Assembly: GCA_015179025.1 (NCBI GenBank)
Contig: WHUX01000247.1
Location: 1-64,000 of the forward strand
Reading direction: 5' to 3'
DNA length: 64,000 nucleotides
Source of the DNA: Terfezia claveryi
Taxonomy: Eukaryota; Ascomycota; Pezizomycetes; Pezizales; Pezizaceae
This document shows positions 32,858 through 43,559 of this stretch, piece after piece. The translations under genes were made by a program, and so were the position numbers. Below the pieces are notes generated by a model, which worked only from the letters and a program-made list of their open reading frames with translations, searched no databases and was not told the origin of the DNA. Position 1 is the stretch's first letter. Every line of letters starts with the position of its first letter.

Positions 32858-34440
32858 GGAGTATATCACCTACCGTTGGATTTACTCCTAGACACTCTCC
32901 CCTTCTGACGGTCCGAATTTTCATTGCTGGGGAAGAGATAGAAGCAGTGGTAAACTGTGGAGCTAGTGCTCCAGTCGTTGGAAAAAGGTTAGTAATTAAG
33001 TTGGGAATTTGGAAAAGAGCCAGGGAAGTTAAGGTTAGGCAGGGAGATGGATCTCGAATTTCTGGAGGAAAATATGTTGTTAATACTAGGTTTGATATAT
33101 TGGATTCCTCTTCTCATTTTTTGGGTAAGTTTAAGATGGATGCAGAAGTATTAGATATTGGAAAGAAGGATGTTATTTTGGGTTTGACTTGGTTGACAGA
33201 AAATGGATTTTTAGTGGATACTCAGGACAGGTGCCTGAGACAGGTCTCTACAGGTTTGATTATTCCATGTTCTGTTAGATGGATTCCTACTATTTCTGTT
33301 CTTAAAGTTGAAGAGCTACTTGAGGATGGTGAGATTGTGCTTATTATTGATGCAAGCGAACGATACTCTCGTTACATACATTGCTTTACCACAGAACAGG
33401 CAGCTAGACTCCCTGAACACAAGACATGGGACCACGAAATCCCTCTCCAAGACCCAACTGCAAAGATACCATTCGGGGCTATCTACAAGACCACATGGGA
33501 GGAAGATGAAGCACTCCAAAAGTACCTTGATGAGAACCTTCCCACTACTAAAGTCTGACGTTTACGCTCCTCCGCTGGCGCTCCTATCCTATTTGTTCTA
33601 AAGAAAGACGGATCCTTGAGGCTATGTATCGATTACTGAGCCCTTACCTGTCTTACTGTACCAAACAAATACCCACTCCCTCTTATCTCAGAGTTACTCG
33701 ATAGAACTCGTGGAGGTAAATGGTTTACACGATTGGACCTCAAAAATGGGTACAACCTCATTAGGATTGCACTAGAAGAAGAATAGAAGACAGCATTCAG
33801 GACGAAAAATGGACTATTCGAGTATACCGTGATGCCATTTGGGTTGACCAATGCCCCCGCTACTTTTCAAGAAATGATGGATACGATCTTCAAGGATATG
33901 GAAGGATGAATCTGGTACTTGGACGACATACTCATCTACGGAGGTGAGACAGAGGAAGAACATCAACAAATAGTCGAAAAAGTTCTTCAGCAATGCATCC
34001 AACATGGGTTAGCCGTTAACCTCATAAAGTACGAGTTCCATGTCTAGGAGACCTTATTCCTTGGTCATATCATCAATGGTCAACATGTCCAAATGGACCC
34101 CTCCAAGCTCGAAACTATGTCTAAGTAGCCTATTCCTGCCAAGAAGTTAGAGATTCAAGCATTCCTAGGCTTCGCTAATTACTACCGTCGATTTATTGCC
34201 AACTATAGTGCAAAAGCATGCCCCTTAATTGACTTAACAAAAGATGTTCCTTTCAGTTGGGGACATGAGTAACAGCAAGCCTTTGATGACCTCCGAGAAC
34301 AATTCTTCACTGCTCCCATCCTCACACAGTTTGACAGACAACTCAAGACAATTATATAGACTGATACTAGTAATCAAGCTATTGCTGGTATCCTCTCTCA
34401 ATACCATGTTGTCAATGGAGGAAAGCAGCTTCACCCCGTT

Positions 34441-35003
34441 TGTCACAACCATCCTTTCCTAGCCAGGTTTGAGAGTCAGACGGGATTCCGTCCGACTCTC
34501 GTTATTGTTGGTTAATATTGTTGTTATCTCTGTTCCCGAGATAAGGGGTCTCGGGAACCTTATTCCTTCCGGTGGCCTTGGCCAGGAAGGAAGCCTGTAT
34601 ATATAGCTTGCTCTCTCCGCCCTTTCGTTAGATCCCCATCCAACGTCTTGTATACCCAATTCAGGACCTTGCTTCCCCCAGCGCTTGTGCACCTCCCTTG
34701 TGCACATCCTTGTCTCGAACAAACAACTCTGCAGTATAGCTGCCTCCCTTGACACACGCGGCAACTGCCTCCTCGTGTCTCGTGTCTCTTGCCTCTTGCC
34801 TCTTGCCTCTTGCCCCTTGCCTCTTGCCTCTTGCCCTTGCCCCCGTCTCAGTCTTCCCCTGGTCACACACGTAGCGTTCTTACGTATGTCTTACCTTAGC
34901 CTTTCCCCCGATCACACACGTAGTGCTCCTACGTGTGCGATTGCCCCTTGCCACTTCCCCGGCGTACCCCTTGGTCGCCTTGTCCCCCAGAGCCCTCGTT
35001 ACA
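34441..35003 (+). repeat. Element C 5' LTR
   Basis: TGTCACAACC...CCTCGTTACA. Contains a (TTGCCTC)n-like tract at 34,790-34,850. Confidence 0.93.
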
Positions 35004-35034
35004 CTACGTTGGATCTTTTAGACCAACCGGTACG

Positions 35035-36267
35035 ATGTCCGCGAACATTCCACTACCCACCGATAGATTCGCAGCCTGGAGGGCGACTCCGATCCCATCA
35101 GACCCGACAGAACTATCAGCATACCGACGAACTGTGATCGAGATATTCACAGATACTTATGCCATCGGCGAACAACAAGGAGCGGACCTTCAGAAAGCCG
35201 AAAGGCGAATCCGAGAAGCTGAAGATGAAATAACCCTCCTCCGAGAAGATGCAGCAGAGGACAGGATAACCATCCGGAGACTGACTCGCGCTTTGGACCT
35301 AACCGATGGTCCAAAAAACCAGAAAACACAAGACCTACCCACCCTGCCCAAGTTTAATGGGGACCGGGGCCGGCTACGAGCATGGAAAAACTCTGTGCAG
35401 ATAAAACTCTCTGGGGACTCGGCGAAGTTCCCCACCATCCACCAGCAGCTCTCATACGTCTATGGCCTACTGGAGGGTAAGGCCATGGACCAGGTACAGC
35501 CCTTCGTCAAGGCCACGGGGATTGATCTGGTAGACATCCCAGCACTAATGGCAATCCTGGACCGAGCCTTCGGAGACCCGGATCCTAAAGGAACCGCCAG
35601 CAGGGCCCTGCGAGACCTCAAGCAAAAACACAACGAACTGTCAGCCTATGTTACTGAGTTCTCCAGGCTAGCAGCAGAGCTCAATTGGAATGACGAAGTC
35701 AAGCTCGATCAGTTCCAAGACGGGCTTACCTTCGAGCTGAAAAAGGCTCTGGTTTACTGCCCACCGACCAAGACCCTGGAGGGACTTATTGAACAAGCTA
35801 GCTGGGTGGAACAGCAGACAGCGGCACTCAGAGCCCCCCAAAAGACACTCCCGACCTCGACTCCCCATACACCATTTCTGACAGCACGCACCCAACAACA
35901 ACAACCCACACCAGTCAACAAGCCTGCACACCCCTCCCTGGTAGCGGGTGGGGCTGCCCCCATGGACCTGTCAGCAGGTAGACCTCGTCTTACCCAGGAG
36001 GGAAGGGACCGTCGCCGCACTCAGGGTTTGTGCATTGCATGCGGAAAGGGGGACCATTTTATCGCGGCATGTACCCTCCGCAAGAATCGCTCCCTGGCCA
36101 TACATGCGGTGTCCGAGACCCCAGAGGAGTCGGGAAAAGTGGAGTCCCTTGCCTCGTTGCTGACACTAGCAAGGGACCTATCATGGGTCATTTATCTTTG
36201 TCTGTGTTTTCCTTGCCTGCATCTATGTCTATTGATGAATCTCGCTTGTTTGGCGAGCATTTTGTAG
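35035..36267 (+). CDS. gag: Element C Gag (open frame)
   Basis: ATG at 35,035 starts MSANIPLPTDRFAAWRATP, about 32 bp after the LTR. The frame is open to 36,267. A predicted coiled coil (about residues 45-95: AERRIREAEDEITLLRED) precedes the retrotransposon gag core (RAWKNSVQIKLSGDSAKF, AILDRAFGDPDPKGTASRAL, SAYVTEFSRLAAELNWND). The CCHC knuckle CIACGKGDHFIAAC lies at about residues 333-346. Pol overlaps in another frame from about 36,150, consistent with a -1 frameshift. The last residues of this frame (WVIYLCLCFPC) are probably only read-through. Confidence 0.9.
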   Translation: MSANIPLPTDRFAAWRATPIPSDPTELSAYRRTVIEIFTDTYAIGEQQGADLQKAERRIREAEDEITLLREDAAEDRITIRRLTRALDLTDGPKNQKTQDLPTLPKFNGDRGRLRAWKNSVQIKLSGDSAKFPTIHQQLSYVYGLLEGKAMDQVQPFVKATGIDLVDIPALMAILDRAFGDPDPKGTASRALRDLKQKHNELSAYVTEFSRLAAELNWNDEVKLDQFQDGLTFELKKALVYCPPTKTLEGLIEQASWVEQQTAALRAPQKTLPTSTPHTPFLTARTQQQQPTPVNKPAHPSLVAGGAAPMDLSAGRPRLTQEGRDRRRTQGLCIACGKGDHFIAACTLRKNRSLAIHAVSETPEESGKVESLASLLTLARDLSWVIYLCLCFPCLHLCLLMNLACLASIL

Positions 36268-39200
36268 TACCAATAACTGTTAAATTCAATAGTAAAACAG
36301 TGGTAACATCAGCTCTCATAGATTGTGGTGCTTCGGGGATAGCCTTCATTGATCAGACCTTCGTCAGTAAAAACTCCATACCAACCTCCAAGCTAAAGAC
36401 CCCCCGCCTTCTTGATGTCATTAACGGCCGCCCTATCTCTTCTGGGGCTATTACCTATCTCGCGTGTCTGCCCAGTGCCATTGGAGACCATTCGGAGGAC
36501 CTCCTAATGTTCGTGACCAAACTAAAATATCCAATTGTCCTTGGGATCCCCTGGCTCAGAATGCACGATGTGTCAGTCAGCTTCGGCTCTTACACCTTGC
36601 AATTCAACAGCCATTATTGCAGAACAAACTGTGGAGGTCCAAAAATTACCGTCACGGGGCTATGTGCATTACCACCCCCGATAATCCACCCAACTCAGGT
36701 GGTACACCAGCCCGCACACATCAATGCTGCTCACTGCCCTGCTCCCCCTGTTCCCCCCGTTCCCCCTACTCCCCCTATTCAACCTCCCCTAAAGCCCCTG
36801 AATATTAGCTTTATTGGGGCAGGGGCTTTCGCTTACCTCACAAGGAGACATAAGCTGAAGGCGCATGCCCTTTCCATACATGAGGTGAACCTGGAAATCA
36901 ACAAGATGCGACCTAAGGAGGAGTGGAAGGCCATGGTCCCGGAGGAATACCACAAGTTTATTGATCTGTTCTCGGAAAAAGCCACGGAGAAGCTGGCGCC
37001 CCACCAACCATATGACCACACAATTCTGCTGGTAGAGGGTAAGACCCCCCCCTATGGGCCCCTCTATGGAATGTCCTGGGTGGAGCTGGAGGCCCTGAAG
37101 AAATACTTGGAGGAAAACCTCAACAAGAGCTTCATTCGCCATAGCTCTTCACCAGCGGGTGCCCCAGTGCTTTTCATGAAGAAATCGGACGGCTCTCTCC
37201 GGTTGTGTGTCGATTACCGGGGCCTAAACGAGATAACGGTCAAAAACAGGTACCCCCTACCCCTAATCCAGGAGATATTAGCCAGGCTCTCTAAGGCCAA
37301 ATGGTTCACCAAACTGGATTTAAGAGGGACTTACAACCTGGTACGGATCGCCGAGGGGGAGGAGTGGAAAACTGCCTTCCGAACACGATATGGCCATTTT
37401 GAGTATAATGTGATGCCCTTTGGCCTAACCAATACCCCTGCCTCCTTCCAGCACTTCATCAATAACACCTTGCGGGACTTCCTCGATGTGTTCTGCACAG
37501 CCTACCTGGACGATATCCTCATATACTCGGACTCCATAGCAGAACACAAAATCCATGTGAGGCAGGTGTTAGAGAAGCTGGAGAAGGCCGGATTATACCT
37601 GAAACCGGAGAAATGCGAGTTTCATGTGTAGGAGGTCAAGTATCTGGGGTTAATCATCACCACCGAAGGTATCAGGATGGACCCTGCCAAGGTTACCGCT
37701 GTCCAGGAATGGCAAATCCCAGCGAATCTCAAGGATGTCCAGGCATTCCTGGGGTTCGCCAACTTTTACCGGCGCTTTATCCTGGGATATTCGAAGATCG
37801 TAGCCCCCCTCACCGCCCTGACCAAAAAAGACCGGCGCTTCGACTGGAATCCAGAAGCCCAATCTGCCTTCCAGAACCTCAAGGAAGCCTTCTGCTCAGC
37901 ACCGATCCTGGCCCATTTCGACCCAGACAGTGAATGTATCGTGGAAACTGATGCCTCCGACTATGTCTCCGCGGGGATATTGTCTCAGTATGTCGATGGA
38001 GTCCTTCACCCAGTGGCCTATTTCTCCAAAAAGCACTCCCCGGCGGAGTGTAATTACGAAATCTATGATAAGGAATTAATGGCCATTGTGCGAGCATTCG
38101 AGGAATGGAGACCACACCTGGAATCGGCAAAGGGGGTTATCGAGGTCCTCTCTGACAATAAGAACCTAGAGTACTTCATAACCACCAAATTGCTAAATCG
38201 CCGACAGGCTAGGTGGTCGGAATTCCTCTCTCGGTTTAACTTCAAGATAAGGTATCGGCCGGGGAAGGCTGGGGGTAAGCCGGATGCACTGACCAGGAGA
38301 TCAGGAGATCTCCCTAAAGGGGGGATGAAAGGCTGAAGTACCAGAATCAGGTGGTACTGAAACCTGAAAATCTCGACCTGGCGGCCAATACCCTTGCGGA
38401 AGCTAAGGCTGAGGCTGATGCGGAAGCTGAAGTTGAGGCTGAGGCTGATGCGGAAGCTGAGGCTGAGGCTGATGCGGAAGCTGAGGCTGACCTCCGACAA
38501 CTAGTGAGACAGGCATATGAGGACAACACCCTGGCCAAGGAAATTATCACCGCAGTGGATTCTGGCCAGCGCCGCCACTCCAAGATCTCCCTAGCTGAGT
38601 GTACCGTCCAGGAAGGCCTCCTCTACCACCTCGAACAGCTGTATGTGCCGGAAGGGAAACTGCGCCTTCGATTGATCAAGGAACACCATGACAGCCTGGT
38701 TGCAGGTCACCCTGGAGTGGCCAAAACATTAGAGCTTCTGGCCAGGGAATACACATAGATTAACCAATGGAAGGACGTGGAGTGGTACGTACGGAACTGC
38801 CACGTTTGCAAGCGTGCTAAGCCTGTCCGCCACGCTCCTTATGGGACCCTGAAGCCCCTGGAGATCCCAGACCAGCCTTGGCAACACCTAACCATGGACT
38901 TTGTGACTGGGTTGCCGGAGGATTCAGGTTTAACGCTATTCTTATGGTAGTAGACCGATTGACCAAAATGAGGCATGTTATACCTTGCCATGATACCTGT
39001 TCTGCCCGAGACCTCGCCAGCCTCTACCTCAACCACGTATTCCGCTACCATGGTCTCCCCAAGTCTGTCGTCTCGGACCGCGGCCCCCAATTCGTCTCGG
39101 ACTTCTGGAAGGTATTCTGCGAGCTTCTGGGAATCAATGTACACCTCTCCACGGCGTATCACCCCCAAACAGATGGTCAGTCCGAGCGAATGAATGCAAT

Positions 39201-39945
39201 CATGGAGCAGTACCTGAGAGTATACGTCAATTAACAGCAAAACAACTGGGTTTCGCTGCTAGCAACCTGTGAGTTCGCCACTAACAACCACTTCTCGAAG
39301 TCTCTGAAAACCTCCCCGTTCCTGGCCAATTATGGCTGGCACCCTCGTTTCGTGGACTCTCTAGCACCTTTGCACAAGGCCAGGGAGAACACCCCAGCTA
39401 AGGAGTTCGCCACGGAGATTGCTGAGTTGCACTCCACCCTAAGAGCCGAACTGGTATATGCTCAAGCTAGGCAAGCGGAGTATGCCAACGGATCACGGTT
39501 GCCAGCCCCAAGGTACCAGCCTGGAGACAAGGTATGGCTTTCTAGCAGACACTTCCGGACAGAACGGCCCTCCCGGAAGCTGGATCACAAGTTTCTAGGT
39601 CCCTACGAGGTGTTAGCGGCTCTGGGCACTCATGCTTACCGATGAGGTTTCCCAGGGAGATCAAGCGCCATCCGGTCGTTCATGTCTCGAGATCGAGCCA
39701 GCCGCCAACGATCCCCTTCCAGGGCAAAAGCACCCCCCCCTCCTTCCGTGGTGATTGCAGGTGAAGAGGAGTGGGAGGTTGAGGAGGTACTGGACTCCAG
39801 GAAGCGCTATGGACAAGTTCAGTACAAGGTCAAATGGTTAGGGGACGAGGAGACCACCTGGCAACCAGCAGAGGATCTGGAAAACGCCCTGACCTGGTCA
39901 CCCTATTCCACCAGCGTTACCCTCTCAAGCCTCGCCCAGCTGAAT
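36030..39945 (+). pseudogene. pol: Element C Pol: protease, RT, RNase H, integrase, chromodomain
   Basis: Protease ALIDCGASGIAFID lies near 36,320. RT is at 37,050-37,660 (FMKKSDGSLRLCVDYRG, AYLDDILIYS), RNase H at 37,930-38,290 ([15 protein letters not shown]). Integrase has the zinc motif GHPGVAKTLEL and CHVCKRAKP, then [18 protein letters not shown] and [13 protein letters not shown] chromodomain sits at 39,765-39,900 (EWEVEEVLDSRKRYG...VKWLGDEETTWQPA). Damage: TAG at 37,629 (CAG), an extra G near 38,320, TAG at 38,757 (Trp), TAA near 39,232 (Gln), and compensating frameshifts near 39,640 and 39,740. It is the best preserved member of the A/C family. Confidence 0.92.
38397..38492 (+). repeat. 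Ala/Glu minisatellite in the RNase H-integrase linker
   Basis: GCTGAGGCTGATGCGGAA units (18 bp) encode about 30 residues of EAEADAEAE. Element A lacks the expansion. Confidence 0.9.
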
Positions 39946-40122
39946 GATATTTTTGTCTTGTCTTCGTTGATTTGGAGTTGGAATTATGATTGTTGTTTCT
40001 GTTGTTGTCAGGTTGTCCGGCGTTGGGGTTGTGTTATGAGTTATTGGTTATTCGCCTGTCTTGTTTGTTTGTTTTTTCGCCTTGCCTTGCGTCGCTGGGG
40101 CTCCGAGCCTAAAGGGGGATAG

Positions 40123-40685
40123 TGTCACAACCGTCCTTTCCTAGCCAGGTTTGAGAGTCAGACGGGATTCCGTCCGACTCTCGTTATTGTTGGTTGATAT
40201 CGTTGTTATCTCTGTTCCCGAGATAAGGGGTCTCGGGAACCTTATTCCTTCCGGTGGCCTTGGCCAGGAAGTAAGCCTGTATATATAGCTTGCTCTCTCC
40301 ACCCTCTCGTTGGATCCCCATCCAACGTCTTGTATACCCAATACAGGACCTTGCTTCCCCCAGCGCTTGTGCACCTCCCTTGTGCACATCCTTGTCTCGA
40401 ACAAACAACTCTGCAGTACAGCTGCCTCCCTTGACACATGCGGCAACTGCCTCCGCGTGTCTCGTGTCTCTTGCCTCTTGCCTCTTGCCTCTTGCCCCTT
40501 GCCTCTTGCCTCTTGCCCTTGCCCCCGTCTCAGTCTTCCCCTGGTCACACACGTAGCGTTCCTACGTGTGTCTTACCCTAGCCTTTCCCCCGATCACACA
40601 CGTAGCGCTCCTACGTGTGCGATTGCCCCTTGCCACTTCCCCGGCATACCCCTTGGTCGCCTTGTCCCCCAGAGCCCTCATTACA
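40123..40685 (+). repeat. Element C 3' LTR
   Basis: TGTCACAACC...CCTCATTACA, the partner of 34,441-35,003. Confidence 0.93.
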
Positions 40686-42696
40686 CCCTTGAATACCATG
40701 CAAAAACCCTCTCCGCAGCTCAATGCAACTGGCCTATCCATGATAAAGAGTTGTTTGCAATCGTGGATTGCTTCCGGAAGTAGTGAGATTGGTTGGTTAG
40801 CGTTCCAGTGAACGTCTATACAGACCATTAAGGGCTAAAATATTTCAACACCAAACAGAAGCTCAACTCCCGTCAAGCTACCTGGTACCTCCACATGTCC
40901 GAGTTCATCTACAATATTTACTACAGACCCAGTTCCAAGATGGGTAAGCCTGATGGCTTTTCTAGATGTTCAGGGGAAGAGAAATTAGGCATGGATGCTA
41001 GATTTTTCGAAGATGGACAACTAATAGTACTAGGGGAAGAGGATGAAGAGGAAGCCGAAGATATTGAAGTGGAAGGAATAGATGTGGCCGGATGGTAGAA
41101 GAAGGATGGACTATTGGTAGTACCTCCCGAGTTTAAGTTGGAAGTGTTAAAGCAACACCATAACAGTCAAGTGGCAGGACATTGGGGAAGACATCGTACT
41201 CAAGAGCTAGTATCAAGGAATTTTACGTGGGATAAGTGGCAAGAAGATATTGCAAATTATGTGGGAGGATGTACTAAGTATCAAAAAGCAAAGGCAGATA
41301 GGTATAGCAGGTAAACGAAGTTGATACCAATGCCAACTGGAGAACAACTATTTGAGGAAATAGCTATGGACTTTGTTGGTGAGCTACCAAAGTCAGAAGG
41401 CTTTAATATAATACTCGTTATTACAGACTGGTTTACGATAGTACAACACTACATTCTGGCAAAAACTACATGGACAGCATCCGATGTTGCTGATACTTAC
41501 ATTAACGAGATATGGAGACTTTATCGCCTTCCCCGACATATCACCTCTGACTGTGGTCCACAATTTGCCTCTAGATTCCTCAAAGAGCTTAACCAGAAGC
41601 TCAATATATCCCTCCGCCTCTCTACTGCCTATCACCCTTAGACCGATGGACTTGCTGAACGGGCAGTCCTAACACTTAAGCTGTACCTCTACATCTACTA
41701 TCACGATAGGCAAACTTGTTGGAAAAGATGGCTACTCTTAGCTGAGTTTGCCAATAATACTGCTACCCACTCTACCCATAAGTACTCCCCATATTGAAGT
41801 TTGTATAGCTTTGACCCTCGTACCATTCACCTTTCAGATGACTATAAATTCTCCTCTCCCGCTGTAGAAGAATGGCTAGACCAAATGACAACAGGGCACA
41901 ACCAAATTCACGATACCCTTAAGCAAATCAACTACAAGAGAAGTGCTATACACCTTGAAAAAGCATGCAGGTTTGCTATTGATGACTGGGTATTAGTTGA
42001 CTGCCGGAATCTACAGATACGAGCTGGGAACAACCGTTCCCTTACCAGCAAGTGGATAGGGCCCTACAAGGTCATTGAAGCTATTGGTACACACGCATAT
42101 AGGCTTGAAGTTCCACAAGGCACACGATGGCACAATATTGTTCATGTAACCCTCCTAAAACCATTCAAACGACGAGATGAACTACAAGATATGGATGAAG
42201 ATAAACCAGATATCTTCGAAGTTGAATCCATTGTGGACTCTTGCAAAAATAGAGGAATAGTCAAGTATAGGGTGCGTTGGGAAGGATATACGGAGTTTGA
42301 AGACATTTGGGAGACCTTTGACAAGTTGGATAACTGTCCGGAGAAGCTCAGAGAGTATCGAGAGAAGTTCCCCAATAAGCCATGAGATGAAAGAGATGTA
42401 TGAGGCTGGCTTTACATCAGGAAATTCCAATGGATGAAGACATGGTACCTTTTACCCTCCTACTCGTCGCCTTTTCCTTGTGGGTTTTTTGGCGAGAGGT
42501 TTGGTTTTTAACGGCCATGGCATGTATGTATAGACACATCGGTCTTGTGGTACCCTTAAATGGGAGTGAAGGTATCTAGCTAGTTGGTTAGTACCTACCA
42601 CCAGGAAGTTACCTGAGTTGTTACTAATACTTGTCTTATTCAGGGTCGGAAGGACTTGTATTCAGCTGAGGGCAGCTGCCTCGAAATGGGGAGTAA

Positions 42697-43321
42697 TGTT
42701 ATGGCTCAGGTAAGGGACCTACACTCGCGGTGGAACCAATCCCTTGCTATAGCTGCTAACTGTAATGGACTGATCACCCATACAGATGTGGGTAGCACGC
42801 TTGGGAATAAAGCGTTAAAGGGATTGGCTATTGAAGTGTGTGTCTCTGAGGTTGGCTCTCATATATATATTCTCTTCAATATGTTTCCATTATATTCTTA
42901 TGCTTGTTATTTAGATATCATTATTGGTTATACTCAAATTTATATCCTGTATGTCAGCCTGACTGCAATGCATTGAAGTTCAGGCAGCCTAATCAATGTA
43001 TGTTAGACTGCAGCGTTCCTAAATAGGAAGTGGTTTCCTAGTTAGGCAATGACCTGACGTCAATTATACTAAGCTATTATAGGAAGTACTGTCCAGATCT
43101 GATTATTCATTATCAGATCTAAGCTTCTATATAACTTACCGCTTTTACATAGTTAATACAATAAGACCTAAGAGGTGTTCTAAGTCTCATATAGCTTTAC
43201 TCTTATCGAGTCCGCAATACACCCGAGTTGTTACTGCGTTTATACTTGCACTTATCACCAAATAACCCCTTGTTACCTTTCCACCGACTTGTATATCCAC
43301 AGTTACAGCCCGCCTGTAACA
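42697..43321 (+). repeat. Element B 3' LTR
   Basis: TGTTATGGCTCAGG...CGCCTGTAACA, 625 bp, preceded by GAAATGGGGAGTAA, a purine-rich tract. Confidence 0.92.
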
Positions 43322-43326
43322 AAAAC

Positions 43327-43387
43327 ATAACCTGGTACTAGGTAACATCAATAACAATAACAACAGTAAAGAGAGATGGTTGTTACA
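43327..43387 (-). repeat. Element A 3' LTR, proximal part
   Basis: Ends GATGGTTGTTACA and is followed by the complement of the polypurine tract (CTATCCCCCTCTTTAG). It matches 49,014-49,074 of the 5' LTR. Confidence 0.9.
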
Positions 43388-43559
43388 CTATCCCCCTCTT
43401 TAGGCAAGAGCTCCAGTGACATGAAGGCCTGGGCGTGATAATAGTAAAAACAACCTAACAACAACAAAAACAACAATCATAACACCGAACAACCTGACAA
43501 CAACAGAAACAACAATCATAACTCCAACTCCAAATCAATGAAGATAAGACAAAAGTATC

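Larger units (their letters stand above)
34441..40685 (+). mobile_element. Gypsy element C nested in element B
   Basis: LTRs 34,441-35,003 and 40,123-40,685 are both 563 bp and differ at roughly 15-20 sites, so C is older than the Gypsy at 9712. The target duplication CCGTT (34,436-34,440) / CCCTT (40,686-40,690) has one mismatch. Removing C restores the RNase H frame of B. Polypurine tract AAAGGGGGATAG ends at 40,122. Confidence 0.93.
32884..42385 (+). pseudogene. pol: Element B Pol (split by element C), broken
   Basis: The protease region at 32,940 has VNCGASAP, so the catalytic Asp is replaced by Asn. RT follows at 33,540-34,120 ([39 protein letters not shown]). RNase H begins near 34,350 (TDTSNQAIAGILSQY), reaches LHPV at 34,440 and resumes after element C with EYHAKTLSAAQCNW at 40,690. 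The integrase has GHWGRHRTQEL, CTKYQKAK, MDFVGELP, TSDCGPQFA and a TAG at the QTDG position. A chromodomain ends it (VESIVDSCKNRG...VRWEGYTEFEDIWE). More than ten in-frame stops. Confidence 0.88.
30390..43321 (+). mobile_element. Gypsy element B, interrupted by element C
   Basis: The two LTRs have equal length (625 bp; 30,390-31,014 and 42,697-43,321) and ends TGTTATGG...GTAACA. The target duplication AAAAC (30,385-30,389 and 43,322-43,326) is perfect. Gag and pol are on the plus strand, with many stops. RNase H is split at 34,440 by element C. Confidence 0.92.
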
